Counted from the stretch's first letter, positions 1-8,622 are shown. The stretch is 64,000 bases of DNA from Geitlerinema sp. BBD 1991-9 (GCA_001657325.1 LWRO01000002.1:222285-286284); one strand, 5' to 3'. Made by a program: numbers and translations. Notes: generated by a model not told the origin, from the sequence alone.

Positions 1-705
1 GGTAAGGTTGCACGGATGGCAAGCTAGGGTAAGATTGGAGACGCGATCGCTCCCTCCCTTCGATTTGGGGTGGATGTGTTCGACTTCTAGCGGCACGTTC
101 TCAGCACCGCAATAGGCGCACTTGCGCCCCCACTTTTCCAACAAATATTGCCGCACTTCGTAGCCAAACCGTTCGCCCTGTTGGTACTCAACCCCACTCA
201 CTTCTGGGTTCTGGAGTTTCTGGGTGTCGAACCGCACGAGTTCTTGAGAAATCGAGAAAATCGGGCAAAGTTTTCGCAAACGGTTTACCCAGGTCATCGT
301 GGTTTCGACGCGATGACTTAAAGACGGTGGCAGCCAACCTTTCGGACGGGTGCGGTTGAGGAACCGAGGTTCGCGGTATCGCGTTTTGCGGCTCCGACGA
401 CTCCGACGGCAGGCGCGACGGGTTGCCAGGTCATTCTTGATAGCTTGTCCTCTGTGGGAGAGTTCACCCGCCCAGACGACGGCATTTCCCTTCAGCAAAG
501 CAAGCCCGGTCGTTTTAGATCCCGGATCGATCTTCAGTTCGCACGATTCGAGGTCGCTCTCGACTGCTTTCTTCAGAACGATCGTAAACGGGTATTGACG
601 GAATACGGCGGCTTTGCCTGCATTTAGCAACCGTCGTGCGGTTCCTGGGGAGCATGGCGTTAGCGGCTTTTGGTTCGTGTCGATAACTAGGACGTAATTG
701 GACAT
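1..705 (-). CDS. iscB: IscB RNA-guided endonuclease (RRXRR/HNH), 3' part beyond window edge
   Basis: This is a minus-strand reading frame that starts with ATG at 705 and runs stop-free through 235 codons to the window edge, so the C-terminus is missing. Visible in order: an N-terminal PLMP-like segment (residues 5-20, K-P-L-T-P), RuvC-I with D60 in KIDPGSKTTGLAL, an arginine-rich bridge helix (96-118), a RuvC-II candidate E155 in SISQELVRF, and an HNH domain with C196-x2-C199, E209-H210, N224 and C229-x2-C232. The catalytic positions seen are all intact. IscB proteins are IS200/605-associated nucleases guided by an omega RNA and are the ancestors of Cas9. RuvC-III lies outside the window. AGGGA about 10 nt upstream is a plausible ribosome binding site. 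A structured RNA region lies directly upstream, as is typical for iscB. Whether the full gene is intact cannot be seen. Confidence 0.93.
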   Translation of the reverse strand, partial: MSNYVLVIDTNQKPLTPCSPGTARRLLNAGKAAVFRQYPFTIVLKKAVESDLESCELKIDPGSKTTGLALLKGNAVVWAGELSHRGQAIKNDLATRRACRRSRRSRKTRYREPRFLNRTRPKGWLPPSLSHRVETTMTWVNRLRKLCPIFSISQELVRFDTQKLQNPEVSGVEYQQGERFGYEVRQYLLEKWGRKCAYCGAENVPLEVEHIHPKSKGGSDRVSNLTLACHPCNLT

Positions 706-895
706 GGTGTTTGTCCCTAACTGTTCAGTAACGTTCGCTTCGCCAAGGTTCGGAAAGTTGGTCGCGCCCAAAGCACTGCCTTAACTCCGATAGGGCTGTT
801 TAACTTTGAACCTCAGAGCCTAGAACTAGCGACGCATTCTAGGGTGAGATGGCTTTCCGAACGTAGCCCTCGAAGGGCTTAGGCTGGTCAGGTGT
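706..895 (-). ncRNA. Putative omega RNA (HEARO) of the IscB element
   Basis: The 190 nt upstream of iscB are G+C-rich and can fold extensively. A perfect 10-bp long-range helix pairs 853-862 (CTTTCCGAAC) with 748-757 (GTTCGGAAAG). Inside it is a 7-bp hairpin 819-825/837-843 (CCTAGAA/TTCTAGG). Just outside is a 6-bp hairpin at 865-879 (AGCCCT/AGGGCT). HEARO RNAs are structured RNAs immediately upstream of HNH-ORFs, later shown to be IscB omega RNAs carrying the guide at the 5' end. In this orientation the 5' end and guide would lie around 880-910. The exact ends are estimates; the pairing was read by eye and not folded by software. Confidence 0.75.
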
Positions 896-2492
896 CGGGA
901 CAGTCAAGCCCCGCGACTTTAGTCCGGGGTTTAGTTCCTATGGAGTTCCTGACCTCGACCCAAACGGGTTCGCTTTCGTTGGCCGTCGCATCCACCGTGC
1001 GGAGTGCGTAACGTCCCGGCTTCACCGTAACGTTCGTTTTCTCCCGTGGGAGGACTTGCTGCAACTCCCATCGATCGCCCTTCTGCACGTACAAAGCCAC
1101 CGACTCGACATCCTCCGAATAATCCCCCTGCCAGCGAATCGTCTCGGAGCTGGTTTCCACGTCACGGGGTGCGTCGGGGTTTTGCGCGTCTAACCACGGC
1201 ATCGACGGAACGAGGGCGGGAGTCGGGTACAACCGATTGCGGAACGCTTGGTTGACCCCAAATCGGTTTTCCATAAACACCTTCATACTAAAGAAGACAT
1301 TTCCCAACGAGCCGCGCAACGCCGATCGACGGGAAATATCGACTTGACGCAAATACTCGTCGACCCGCCAGTCTTGATTGTCGAGCTGGCTGAGGTAGTT
1401 TCCCGCATAAATGTGGCGGCCGTGGGGGTTGTGAGACAGCCACCAGTCCAACAGCACCGGATAACTTTGCGCCCGCTGGTCGATGCGCCAATACAGTTGA
1501 GGTGCCATATAATCCACCCATCCCTGTTCTAGCCACAGCTTCGGATCGGCGAAAATCGCATCGTACTGATCCATTCCCGTAATTCCCGACGGTTGACCGG
1601 GACGGTAGATGCCGAAGGGACTGATCCCGAACTTCACCTGGGGTTTAATCGCTTTAATCCCTTCGTATAACCGTCGAACGAGGGTGTTGACGTTTTGCCG
1701 TCGCCAGTCGTCGCGGCCGAGGGTTCCCCCATTTTTGCGATAAAGTCCGTAGGTGGCATCGTCGGGGAATTCAACCCCCGCCTCAGGATAAGGATAGAAA
1801 TAATCGTCGAGGTGAATGCCATCGACATCGTAGCGTCGTGCGACATCTGTAATGACCTCGTAAGTACGGTCTTGCACCTCGGGCGCACCGGGGTCCATCC
1901 ACAACAGATTGCCGTAGTGGTAGGCGTATTGTGGAAACTGTCGCGCCATGTTGTGGGGGGCTAAGTCGTAATTGCCGCCGAGTTTGGCACGATAGGGATT
2001 GAACCAGGCGTGCAGTTCGATGTTACGGGCGTGAGCTTCGTCGATCGCAAACTGCAAGGGATCGTAGAACGGCGAAGGGGGTTGACCCTGACGACCGGTG
2101 AGCCAGTAACTCCAAGGTTCGATACTGGAGTTGTACAGTGCGTCTCCGGCTGGACGAACCTGTAAAACCAAAACGTTGAGGTTGAGTTCCTGCATTCGAT
2201 CGAGAATGCGGATCAACTCACTTTGTTGCTGGTTCGTAGACAAACCAGGACGAGACGGCCAGTCGATATTGACGACAGAAGCCACCCAAACGCCGCGAAA
2301 TTCGCGATCTTGGAAGTTCATGGGTGCGGTGGCGACGTGGCTCACTTGGGGCGATCGTGCGTAGGCGTAAACCTGGGTGAGTAAGAGCGCAGCGATCGAC
2401 AAGCCAACCCAGAGCAATCGTTGGGGTCGAAGGCGAAGGCGCTCGAAAAAGCGAACGCATCGCGGCCAAATAGAGGAGCGATTGGGGTTCAT
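888..2492 (-). CDS. Family 10-like glycosylhydrolase (DUF187/GHL10)
   Basis: The 534-residue protein starts with a basic segment and one hydrophobic helix (residues about 25-45), giving a secreted or membrane-anchored protein. The DUF187 TIM-barrel begins at about residue 63 with FRGVWVASVVNIDWPS and continues through NVLVLQVRPAGDALY, HAWFNPYRA, GIHLDDYFYPYPE and GISPFGIYRPG. The family cleaves glycans, probably in the cell envelope; the substrate is not known here. A short C-terminal beta-domain (about 440-515) resembles a fibronectin/Big-type module. The last ~18 residues (T-K-P-R-T-K-V-A-G-L...) are encoded by the hairpin and border of the IscB element, so the native C-terminus seems to have been replaced. 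The ATG at 2492 lacks a clear ribosome binding site. Confidence 0.88.
   Translation of the reverse strand: MNPNRSSIWPRCVRFFERLRLRPQRLLWVGLSIAALLLTQVYAYARSPQVSHVATAPMNFQDREFRGVWVASVVNIDWPSRPGLSTNQQQSELIRILDRMQELNLNVLVLQVRPAGDALYNSSIEPWSYWLTGRQGQPPSPFYDPLQFAIDEAHARNIELHAWFNPYRAKLGGNYDLAPHNMARQFPQYAYHYGNLLWMDPGAPEVQDRTYEVITDVARRYDVDGIHLDDYFYPYPEAGVEFPDDATYGLYRKNGGTLGRDDWRRQNVNTLVRRLYEGIKAIKPQVKFGISPFGIYRPGQPSGITGMDQYDAIFADPKLWLEQGWVDYMAPQLYWRIDQRAQSYPVLLDWWLSHNPHGRHIYAGNYLSQLDNQDWRVDEYLRQVDISRRSALRGSLGNVFFSMKVFMENRFGVNQAFRNRLYPTPALVPSMPWLDAQNPDAPRDVETSSETIRWQGDYSEDVESVALYVQKGDRWELQQVLPREKTNVTVKPGRYALRTVDATANESEPVWVEVRNSIGTKPRTKVAGLDCPDT
909..929. repeat. Palindromic hairpin at the junction of the IscB element
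   Basis: CCCCGCGACTTTAGTC-CGGGG forms a near-perfect stem with an asymmetric extra base. Hairpins built on GACTTTAGTC are common at the ends of IS200/IS605-type elements, where the Y1 transposase recognises them. It lies inside the last codons of the neighbouring DUF187 gene, which suggests that the end of that gene is element-derived. No TnpA gene is visible in the window. Confidence 0.5.
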
Positions 2493-2585
2493 AAGTAACG
2501 TGAGAGAATCCGTTTGTAGATCGTGTGAGTTCGAGCTGTCATTTTAACGGCTTTGAGCAGTGTTCTTATCACAAAAAGGACAGCC

Positions 2586-2753
2586 ATGCAATTGCAACAG
2601 CCAAACAGCCCTCGATCGTTCGGAATTTCTCAGCAGTTCGAGGAGGCTGTCAAAATTCAGGCGGTAGGGGAAAGCGAGCCAGGAAATCGAAGGCGTTCGT
2701 TTGAACGGTTCAGTCTCGATCGAGGATCGGCACTAAAGCTTTACAAACCATAA
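2586..2753 (+). CDS. Possible small protein of 55 residues, unknown
   Basis: An ATG at 2586 preceded by AAAAAGGACAGCC (a good ribosome binding site) opens a 55-codon frame beginning MQLQQPNSPRSFGIS and ending at 2753. It overlaps the 3' end of the convergent SLC13 gene by 13 nt. The composition is polar and basic, with no membrane segment or motif recognised. It is the only candidate gene in the gap between the two minus-strand genes. It may be spurious. Confidence 0.25.
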   Translation: MQLQQPNSPRSFGISQQFEEAVKIQAVGESEPGNRRRSFERFSLDRGSALKLYKP

Positions 2754-4531
2754 ATCTGAACGATCGTCCAAGGGGCGAGAAACGTTAAAATCAAGTTCAA
2801 CAGAATACCAGCCCTCGCAAAATCTATAAATTTGTAGCCCCCCGGCCCGTAAACCATCGTGTTTGTTTGATATCCAATCGGCGTTAAATAGCTGTTCGAG
2901 GCCGCAAACGTTACCGCAAACATAAAGGCGATTGGATTGAGATTCAAGGATTGAGCGACACCAACCGCGACCGGAATCATCAAGACGACCGAGGCATTAT
3001 TTGACAAAATTTCAGTGAGGAGATTGGTGGCAATATAAAAAAGTGTCAAAATCCAATAACCCGATAAATTGCCGCACGCTTCCACTAATCGATCGGCCAG
3101 CCATTGCGTCGTTCCCGAGTTATTCATCGCAATGCCGAGGGGAATTAAACCCGCCAACAGAAAAATAATATCCCAGCGAATTGCACCGTAAATTTCGCCC
3201 GGCTTGAGACAGCCGGTTAAAACCATTAAAACAACCCCCAACAAACTACTCACCAAGATCGGCTGAATCTTAAAAGCTGCCAAGATCACCACACCCAAAA
3301 CAATCGCCAAAGCAATTCGTGCTTTATTTTGTCGGATGTTCTCGACGTTTCGTTCCTCTAAAACTAAAAGTTCCCGAGTTGTTTGCAACCCAATAAAACT
3401 ATCTTTTGGTCCTTGAACTAAAAGTAAATCTCCAAAGCGTAGTGGAACTTTCCCCAATCTATCTCGAATGAGTTCTTGCCCGCGACGAATGGCGAGAATT
3501 GTGGCATTATATCGCTGTCGAAATCGCAAATCTTTTAAGGTCGATCCGATAAGGCGAGAATTGGAAAGAATGAGAATTTCCGCTACTTTTTCCTCTCCAG
3601 AGCTAATCTCATCTTCAACTGATTGCTGATTGAATTTAATATCTGCTAAAATTTCGATACCGCGTTCGTCTTTGATATTGAGTAAATTTTCGCGACTCCC
3701 CCGAACGATTAAAATATCTCCTGCAGATAGCGTTTTATCGGCGAGTGGCTGAGAAAAATGAATGCCGTTGTGAATAATTTCTAACACCGACAAATCGAAC
3801 TTTCTTTGAATTTCACTTTCACGCAAAGTTTGACCGATTGCACTAGATCCCGGTGCGATAACCATTTCGCTGATGTAGTCTTGTAATCCGTAGTTTTGCT
3901 CGATCGAGTTACTATTGGAGAGTTTTCGTTCTGGCAAAAAATGAGGTGCCACGATCGACAAATACAACAACCCGATCGAAAACGTCGTCAAGCCCACCGG
4001 CGTAAACGCAAATAAGCTAAATTCTCCATAGCCCAACTGCTCCGACAATCCGCTGGCTAAAATATTCGTCGAAGTGCCAATAACCGTTAACATTCCACCG
4101 AGAATCGTACTGTAAGACAGGGGAATGAGCAGTTTAGAAACCGAAATTTGGCGTTGTTTGCACCAAGCCTCAACGATGGGTAAAAAGATCGCGACCACTG
4201 CCGTATTATTGATAAACGCAGTAATCGGGCCGACAATACCGCCCATGACAAAGATTTGCCGCGAAATATGTTTTCCACCCCACCTCAACAACCCATCTCG
4301 AACGATTTGAAGGACTCCTGTTCGCGTAATTCCCGCACTGAGAATAAACATTGCCATCACGGTAATGGTAGCTGAATTACCAAACCCCGAAATACCTTCT
4401 TCCGGGGTGACTAAGCCCAGAAGTACGAGGACGATCGCAACAAGCAGAGCTGTTAAATCGACGGGCAACCATTCCGCCACGAACGCAATTAAGGCTAATC
4501 CCAAAACCGCGAGCATCAAAACAATTTTCAT
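2741..4531 (-). CDS. SLC13-family permease with two RCK_C (TrkA-C) domains
   Basis: The 596-residue integral membrane protein has an N-terminal bundle of about six membrane segments (1-200) including FINNTAVVAIFLPIV, a cytosolic middle region with two tandem TrkA-C domains (about 215-300 and 310-390, each with LRE/LRF...GD.LLV), and a second bundle (400-596) with LLTEILSNNASVVLMIPVA. The NNTA and NNAS motifs are the ion- and substrate-coordinating signatures of the DASS/SLC13 and ArsB/NhaD superfamily. Members with TrkA-C domains include cyanobacterial sulfate/sodium transporters; the substrate here is not determined. The ATG at 4531 is the first in-frame ATG. It is monocistronic, with a 450-nt upstream gap. 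Confidence 0.9.
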   Translation of the reverse strand: MKIVLMLAVLGLALIAFVAEWLPVDLTALLVAIVLVLLGLVTPEEGISGFGNSATITVMAMFILSAGITRTGVLQIVRDGLLRWGGKHISRQIFVMGGIVGPITAFINNTAVVAIFLPIVEAWCKQRQISVSKLLIPLSYSTILGGMLTVIGTSTNILASGLSEQLGYGEFSLFAFTPVGLTTFSIGLLYLSIVAPHFLPERKLSNSNSIEQNYGLQDYISEMVIAPGSSAIGQTLRESEIQRKFDLSVLEIIHNGIHFSQPLADKTLSAGDILIVRGSRENLLNIKDERGIEILADIKFNQQSVEDEISSGEEKVAEILILSNSRLIGSTLKDLRFRQRYNATILAIRRGQELIRDRLGKVPLRFGDLLLVQGPKDSFIGLQTTRELLVLEERNVENIRQNKARIALAIVLGVVILAAFKIQPILVSSLLGVVLMVLTGCLKPGEIYGAIRWDIIFLLAGLIPLGIAMNNSGTTQWLADRLVEACGNLSGYWILTLFYIATNLLTEILSNNASVVLMIPVAVGVAQSLNLNPIAFMFAVTFAASNSYLTPIGYQTNTMVYGPGGYKFIDFARAGILLNLILTFLAPWTIVQIYGL

Positions 4532-4983
4532 AGGAGAAAGATTCGATCGAGGGGGTTAACAGAAATTCTTAAAACGGTCAGTCGGCCGTCTTGCTCAATG
4601 TCAATCGAGTATCGGGTTTTGACAAATCGATCGACGATCTCAGAGAACTCTCTCGAAGTCGCCGATCGTCGATCGTTCGTTCTCGATTGCAATTCGGAAG
4701 GAAAAGCGAAAAAAGCAATTGGGTTTTTGAATCGGCGGTTCGTTCCCTCGCGATGAGAACAGATTCCGTGAAATCGCTGGGTTTTGTCCTTCCTCGGGCA
4801 AAACTCAATACTGCCTACCGTTTTAACATTGCCAGAGCGAACTTTAAATCCAGATTATCGTCCGCGCGCTCGATCGAGATCGAAGCTGTTCGTCAAACCC
4901 GTTCGCGCCCCATCCCCTCGGAACCCCTCGATCTCGTTCGTCAGATCGGCGAGGGCGTCGGTGTTCCGCCCCCAGCTTGCCGA
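4532..4983. other. Intergenic region between SLC13 and Get3d genes, no gene seen
   Basis: These 452 nt separate two minus-strand genes and must contain the SLC13 promoter and the Get3d transcript end. The open plus-strand frame crossing it has arginine/serine-rich low-complexity content, overlaps the Get3d 3' end in antisense, and matches nothing known. Several CGATCG palindromes occur. No clear promoter or terminator was identified. Confidence 0.5.
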
Positions 4984-6072
4984 TTAAAACGAAATCGTCA
5001 GGTATCGATCCTGAAATTTAGCGCCTTTCACCGATTTACCGCTCAATTCAGGCGGGAGGAAAATATTGTGGCGCTGTTCGCCGGCTTCCACCGTCACTTC
5101 CGGGCCAGACTGAATCAGTTTGACCTGTTTTTTCTCGAAGCCCGGTAAAAATAACCGTACCGTTTGCGCCGCCAGATCGATTTCCATGGGCTTCGGTGCG
5201 TTCGCGACCTGCGAAAAATCCGGTAAATTCTCGATCGAGGATTGCCAATCGTCTCCCAACCTCGTCGGAACGGCGCTCACCGTTAGCGGTGCGAACTCTG
5301 CGGCCACACCTTCGTTAGAAGTTGCGCGATTGAGGACAACACCACCCACCGTTAACCCAATTTGCTGCGCCTCACCCCAACGGTATTTCGCCACAGCGAT
5401 CGAAACCGGATCGTTCGTCGTCACCAAATAAGCCGCCATGCGTTTCGGATCGAACAGCGTGCGTTTTCCTTCCCCAAACAAATCGTCCAGTTTGTCCGGT
5501 GTAAACTCCGTCTGCGACCAATCGACATTCAGCACAGCAGCACTCACCGGTTGTACGAACGGCGACAACGCACGAACGATATCCGATCCATCGAGAACTT
5601 GACGAAAGCGACGCAGATACCACCCAGCGATTTCAGCGATGCCGAGCATTCGTAGTGTTTCTCGATCGCTGGTACCGTCGAATACGATAACGTCGTACTC
5701 GTTGCTGGCGTCGTACTCCCGAATGGCATTGATGGCAAACGCGCCGTCCATTGCCGGAAGGACGGCGAGTTCTTGTCCGTAAACCTCTTTAAAAAACGGC
5801 GTTCGCAGGTATTTTGCCTCTAAGCTTTTAACCTGTTCCCACCCTTGCTCCAACATCGTTGGAGTATCGAACTGTATCGCGTGTAAATTCGGCTCGATTT
5901 CCGTCGGCTCAGACGTAACTGAGGTTCCGAGTAACAAGCCGAACTCCGGCCCCGAGCCTTGACTTGCCAATAGGACGCGCTTACCAAAACTCGCATAATA
6001 TTTCGCCGTCGCGATCGAAATCGTGGTGCGGCCCGTTCCACCTTTTCCGAGAAACGTCAGAATCTGTGCCAT
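4984..6072 (-). CDS. Get3/ArsA-family ATPase with C-terminal alpha-crystallin domain (Get3d type)
   Basis: The 362-residue protein begins with a deviant Walker A, GKGGTGRTT (residues 9-17), where the usual invariant lysine pair of GKGGVGKT is altered (R for the second K). Switch-like DGTSDRETLRMLG follows at about 131-143. The last ~55 residues (FLPGFEKKQVKL...FLPPELSG...RYLTISF) form an alpha-crystallin-like domain. This domain arrangement is the Get3d clade of plants and photosynthetic bacteria, whose role in tail-anchored protein targeting or another hydrophobic client is still unsettled. It stands alone between petP and SLC13, all on the minus strand, 166 nt from petP. The ATG at 6072 directly precedes MAQILTFLGKGG, the expected N-terminus. 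Confidence 0.88.
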   Translation of the reverse strand: MAQILTFLGKGGTGRTTISIATAKYYASFGKRVLLASQGSGPEFGLLLGTSVTSEPTEIEPNLHAIQFDTPTMLEQGWEQVKSLEAKYLRTPFFKEVYGQELAVLPAMDGAFAINAIREYDASNEYDVIVFDGTSDRETLRMLGIAEIAGWYLRRFRQVLDGSDIVRALSPFVQPVSAAVLNVDWSQTEFTPDKLDDLFGEGKRTLFDPKRMAAYLVTTNDPVSIAVAKYRWGEAQQIGLTVGGVVLNRATSNEGVAAEFAPLTVSAVPTRLGDDWQSSIENLPDFSQVANAPKPMEIDLAAQTVRLFLPGFEKKQVKLIQSGPEVTVEAGEQRHNIFLPPELSGKSVKGAKFQDRYLTISF

Positions 6073-6183
6073 AGCTCGATTTACGATTCAACCCATTTAC
6101 AACTTACAATTTACGATTTTTCATCTCTCCTTCGCCCTCCTAGTCCCCCGAACACTCTTCACGATTCACGCTTCACTGCAAAG

Positions 6184-6219
6184 GGGGTGACGGATATCCA
6201 TAGAAATCCGTCACCCCCA
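6184..6219. terminator. Perfect 13-bp stem hairpin downstream of petP
   Basis: GGGGGTGACGGAT (6184-6196) pairs perfectly with ATCCGTCACCCCC (6207-6219) around a 10-nt loop. It lies 19 nt after the petP stop codon. On the minus strand it is followed by only three Ts, so it could be a terminator or an mRNA-end stabiliser separating petP from Get3d. Confidence 0.65.
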
Positions 6220-6238
6220 TCGCCAGATTTGAGAGAGC

Positions 6239-6436
6239 TTAGGCAGGTTCGATTTCGTCCTCGAAGAACCAAGTCGCCAAACCTTGTTGGAACTCCACCA
6301 CAACACCGATGCCACTGCCATCAACCATTTTGTAGTCGGAAATCGTCCCGACGGGATTTTGTTTGATCCGATCGACGATTTCGCTCGGTACGCGATCGCG
6401 AATCCGACGAACTCTAACCTTTTGACCTACTTCCAT
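6239..6436 (-). CDS. petP: Cytochrome b6f subunit PetP
   Basis: The 65-residue protein starts MEVGQKVRVRRIRDRVP and contains a compact SH3-like beta-barrel (VGTISDYKMVDGSGIGVVVEF, ATWFFEDEIEPA). PetP is a small cytosolic-side subunit of the cyanobacterial cytochrome b6f complex that affects linear electron flow. The length and whole sequence fit the family. The ATG at 6436 was chosen over a longer in-frame start 12 codons upstream because the family begins at MEVGQ. Confidence 0.93.
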   Translation of the reverse strand: MEVGQKVRVRRIRDRVPSEIVDRIKQNPVGTISDYKMVDGSGIGVVVEFQQGLATWFFEDEIEPA

Positions 6437-6508
6437 TACAGCTCGACTAACGTGTGTTTTCGACAAAACCACCCCATAGTGTATCAGGGTTTCTTCCCCA
6501 GAGAGCGC

Positions 6509-6751
6509 TCAAGATTCCGAGTACTTTGCCAGTCCGAACACGTATACACCATGCACGAACAAGGCGACCGCCCACGCGACGCTCGCCCAAAGCGTCCAAG
6601 ACTCTTCAATGTGATAGAGGACATACAGAAACCACGCAAACGAATTGCTTGCTGCAAAAATCGCCACGTGCAGCGCGAAGTTAACTCGATCGCCCAAACG
6701 CCGGTACGCTGGGTCTTTAGGGTCGGGTTTTCCAGGCCATTTTAGAGGCAT
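6509..6751 (-). CDS. 2TM domain-containing protein
   Basis: The 80-residue protein starts MPLKWPGKPDPKDPAYRRL, followed by two membrane helices (about 23-43 and 48-70). This is the compact cyanobacterial 2TM family with a conserved P-x-x-P-x-D-P-A-Y-R-R-L lead. The function is unknown; it probably sits in the cytoplasmic or thylakoid membrane. A longer TTG-started reading to 6793 exists, but homologues as remembered begin at this methionine. It lies 72 nt upstream of petP on the same strand. Confidence 0.82.
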   Translation of the reverse strand: MPLKWPGKPDPKDPAYRRLGDRVNFALHVAIFAASNSFAWFLYVLYHIEESWTLWASVAWAVALFVHGVYVFGLAKYSES

Positions 6752-6925
6752 AAGCGTGTCATAAAACGATTGAATGGTATCGATTGTACGCAAACCGCCT
6801 CAGAATCGTTTGATAAAATAATGGCACGAGGGGTCTCACCCCTTAGACTGCAATCCTAATAAGACTTGAGATCGTCAAGGATCTCGCGCTCTACCCAGCG
6901 CGGATTCACTGCATCGGATACAGTT

Positions 6926-7507
6926 ATGGTTAACTCGTTGGTTTATCCGTGGGAGAGTTTCAAAGACTCACCGAGATCGCCCAGCCTCGATCGCACGAAC
7001 AATTGGGTTGAGGGGGTGGTTGCCCGCGTCGATCGAGATCGCGCTCCCTATGATACACAAACAACGTTGCCGGAGTTTCCCGACTGCGTGCGTCTCGACT
7101 TTGAAGACTTAGAACGCTTTGAAGTGGTACGAGATCAATTTCTACGCTGGGGAATCGAATTCGATAATGCCATTGCCGTTTGCCCGTCAAATCCCGCTTA
7201 TCCGACCCATTCAGGTGAAATCCTGCTTATGGGAGCGCCTCAAGGGGGGTTTCTCGAAATGAAATTCACTCGTGCCGTGGAGTTCGTCTCTGCCTTCGTC
7301 ACCAGTTGCCGCATTGTCGCTATGTCAGCCTATAACGACCTCGGGCAAACCCTAACGCGGGCTGAGTTACCGTCGGCCAACTTGGCCGGCTCTGACTCAG
7401 CAATCCCCCCAAACTATCAACTCATCGTCAAAGCACCCAACATTTACCGCGTTACCTTCTATGCCATCGACGCACAACTGACCGTGGACGATATCAGTTT
7501 TGGTTGA
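6926..7507 (+). CDS. Conserved hypothetical protein, beta-sandwich type
   Basis: The 193-residue frame from ATG 6926 (MVNSLVYPWESFKDS) has no signal peptide or membrane helix. From residue 45 the pattern (VRLDFEDL..., FDNAIAVCPSNPAYPTHSGEILLMGAP, MKFTRAVEFVSAFVTSCR, AYNDLGQTL, VTFYAIDAQLTVDDISFG) resembles the jelly-roll domain common in PEP-CTERM secreted proteins, ending with the typical DD-I-S-F. A cytosolic version without sorting signals is less usual. The function is unknown. It is divergent from the 2TM gene. Confidence 0.7.
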   Translation: MVNSLVYPWESFKDSPRSPSLDRTNNWVEGVVARVDRDRAPYDTQTTLPEFPDCVRLDFEDLERFEVVRDQFLRWGIEFDNAIAVCPSNPAYPTHSGEILLMGAPQGGFLEMKFTRAVEFVSAFVTSCRIVAMSAYNDLGQTLTRAELPSANLAGSDSAIPPNYQLIVKAPNIYRVTFYAIDAQLTVDDISFG

Positions 7508-7773
7508 AATTCGATCGAAATTTAGTTGAAACATCGCGTCCTCAAAAGACCCCGAACGGTACCGCGTCCTAGATTGTTCCCCGCATTGTGAGAAGAAGTC
7601 TGCTAACCTCAGACGGAACGCAGTGCCTTCTATCGTGCGTCTCGATGTCGCCAGTTTTCGATCGATCGCCGAAGGGTTCAACGTTCGAGAGGTGCAGAGA
7701 TCGCGTTTCCCTGCGTTTGCCCAGTTGACCCCATGGCTTCGATCGACGTTCGATCGAACAATATGATAGATTA

Positions 7774-8622
7774 ATGGACTATAGACGTAACCTCAAAGCG
7801 TCTGACTCTCGAATCTTTACAACTCGATCGACCTCGCCCACCGAAATCACCGTGACCCAAGCGTCCGATTCGCGACAACTGCGGGACGTTTTCCCGCCAC
7901 CGCCCAAACGCCGTTCGCCTCGATCGAACGTCGCGCCCTTTCTGCGGCAACGGGGAGGTTGGCTGTTAGCAGCGGTTTTAGCGGCAACGATGTTGCTGTG
8001 GAATTGGAAGCTGTTTCTCGCCACGAGCTTTGGCATGGGCGTAACGGTCGGCGCGTACTCGCTCTCGCTGTCACCTTGGACGATTCGCTGGATAGACCTG
8101 CGACGTTGGTTGTCTGACACACACCGCCCGGTGACGTTTGCCGTCGTCAGTGGAGGACTCGCGACGTTTTGCACCTACATGGCCACCTCGATTTGGGCGA
8201 GTGCAGAAAATCGTTGGATGGCCAGCGGGCTGATTTTACAGGGTTTTGCAACCTTGGGAATTTTACTATTGCTGGTCTGGCAAACCCTCGATCGTCTGTT
8301 AGGGCGAGAAGCCGTTAACTTAGATGCCGCACTGAAGCAGCTCACCGAAAACGACACGCTCAAACAAGTCGTCGCCCTGCGTCAAATTCAACGATGGACG
8401 ATGTCCGGCAGCGTGGATGATGTAGAACGCCAAACCATCTCGGATTGCTGCCGCGTTTTGCTGTCGCGAGAGCTGGAAACAGTCGTGCGGGATGCAGCCT
8501 TAGACACCCTGAAAGTCGCGCAAGCCCAAACCGCATCGCTACCGCCGGGGACGCAAGCCCCGATTCACTGGCGGCCGTCTGTGCGAAAGGTCGCGACACA
8601 CAAGCGAAAAGTTTGGCTGTAA
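7774..8622 (+). CDS. Conserved cyanobacterial membrane protein with armadillo-like C-terminus
   Basis: The 282-residue protein has a proline/arginine-rich N-terminus (1-65), then four hydrophobic segments (about 66-100, 117-140, 148-170), one containing LFLATSFGMGVTVGAYSLSLSPW. A helical C-terminal tail (190-282) contains LKQVVALRQIQRWTMS..., matching the cyanobacterial family annotated as armadillo-type-fold protein. The function is unknown. It is monocistronic, with the atpD cluster about 750 bp downstream. Confidence 0.75.
   Translation: MDYRRNLKASDSRIFTTRSTSPTEITVTQASDSRQLRDVFPPPPKRRSPRSNVAPFLRQRGGWLLAAVLAATMLLWNWKLFLATSFGMGVTVGAYSLSLSPWTIRWIDLRRWLSDTHRPVTFAVVSGGLATFCTYMATSIWASAENRWMASGLILQGFATLGILLLLVWQTLDRLLGREAVNLDAALKQLTENDTLKQVVALRQIQRWTMSGSVDDVERQTISDCCRVLLSRELETVVRDAALDTLKVAQAQTASLPPGTQAPIHWRPSVRKVATHKRKVWL

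Noticed and set aside
4591-5148. 185-codon plus-strand frame upstream of SLC13 and over the Get3d end
   Set aside because: Arg/Ser-rich without motif, overlapping a conserved gene in antisense.
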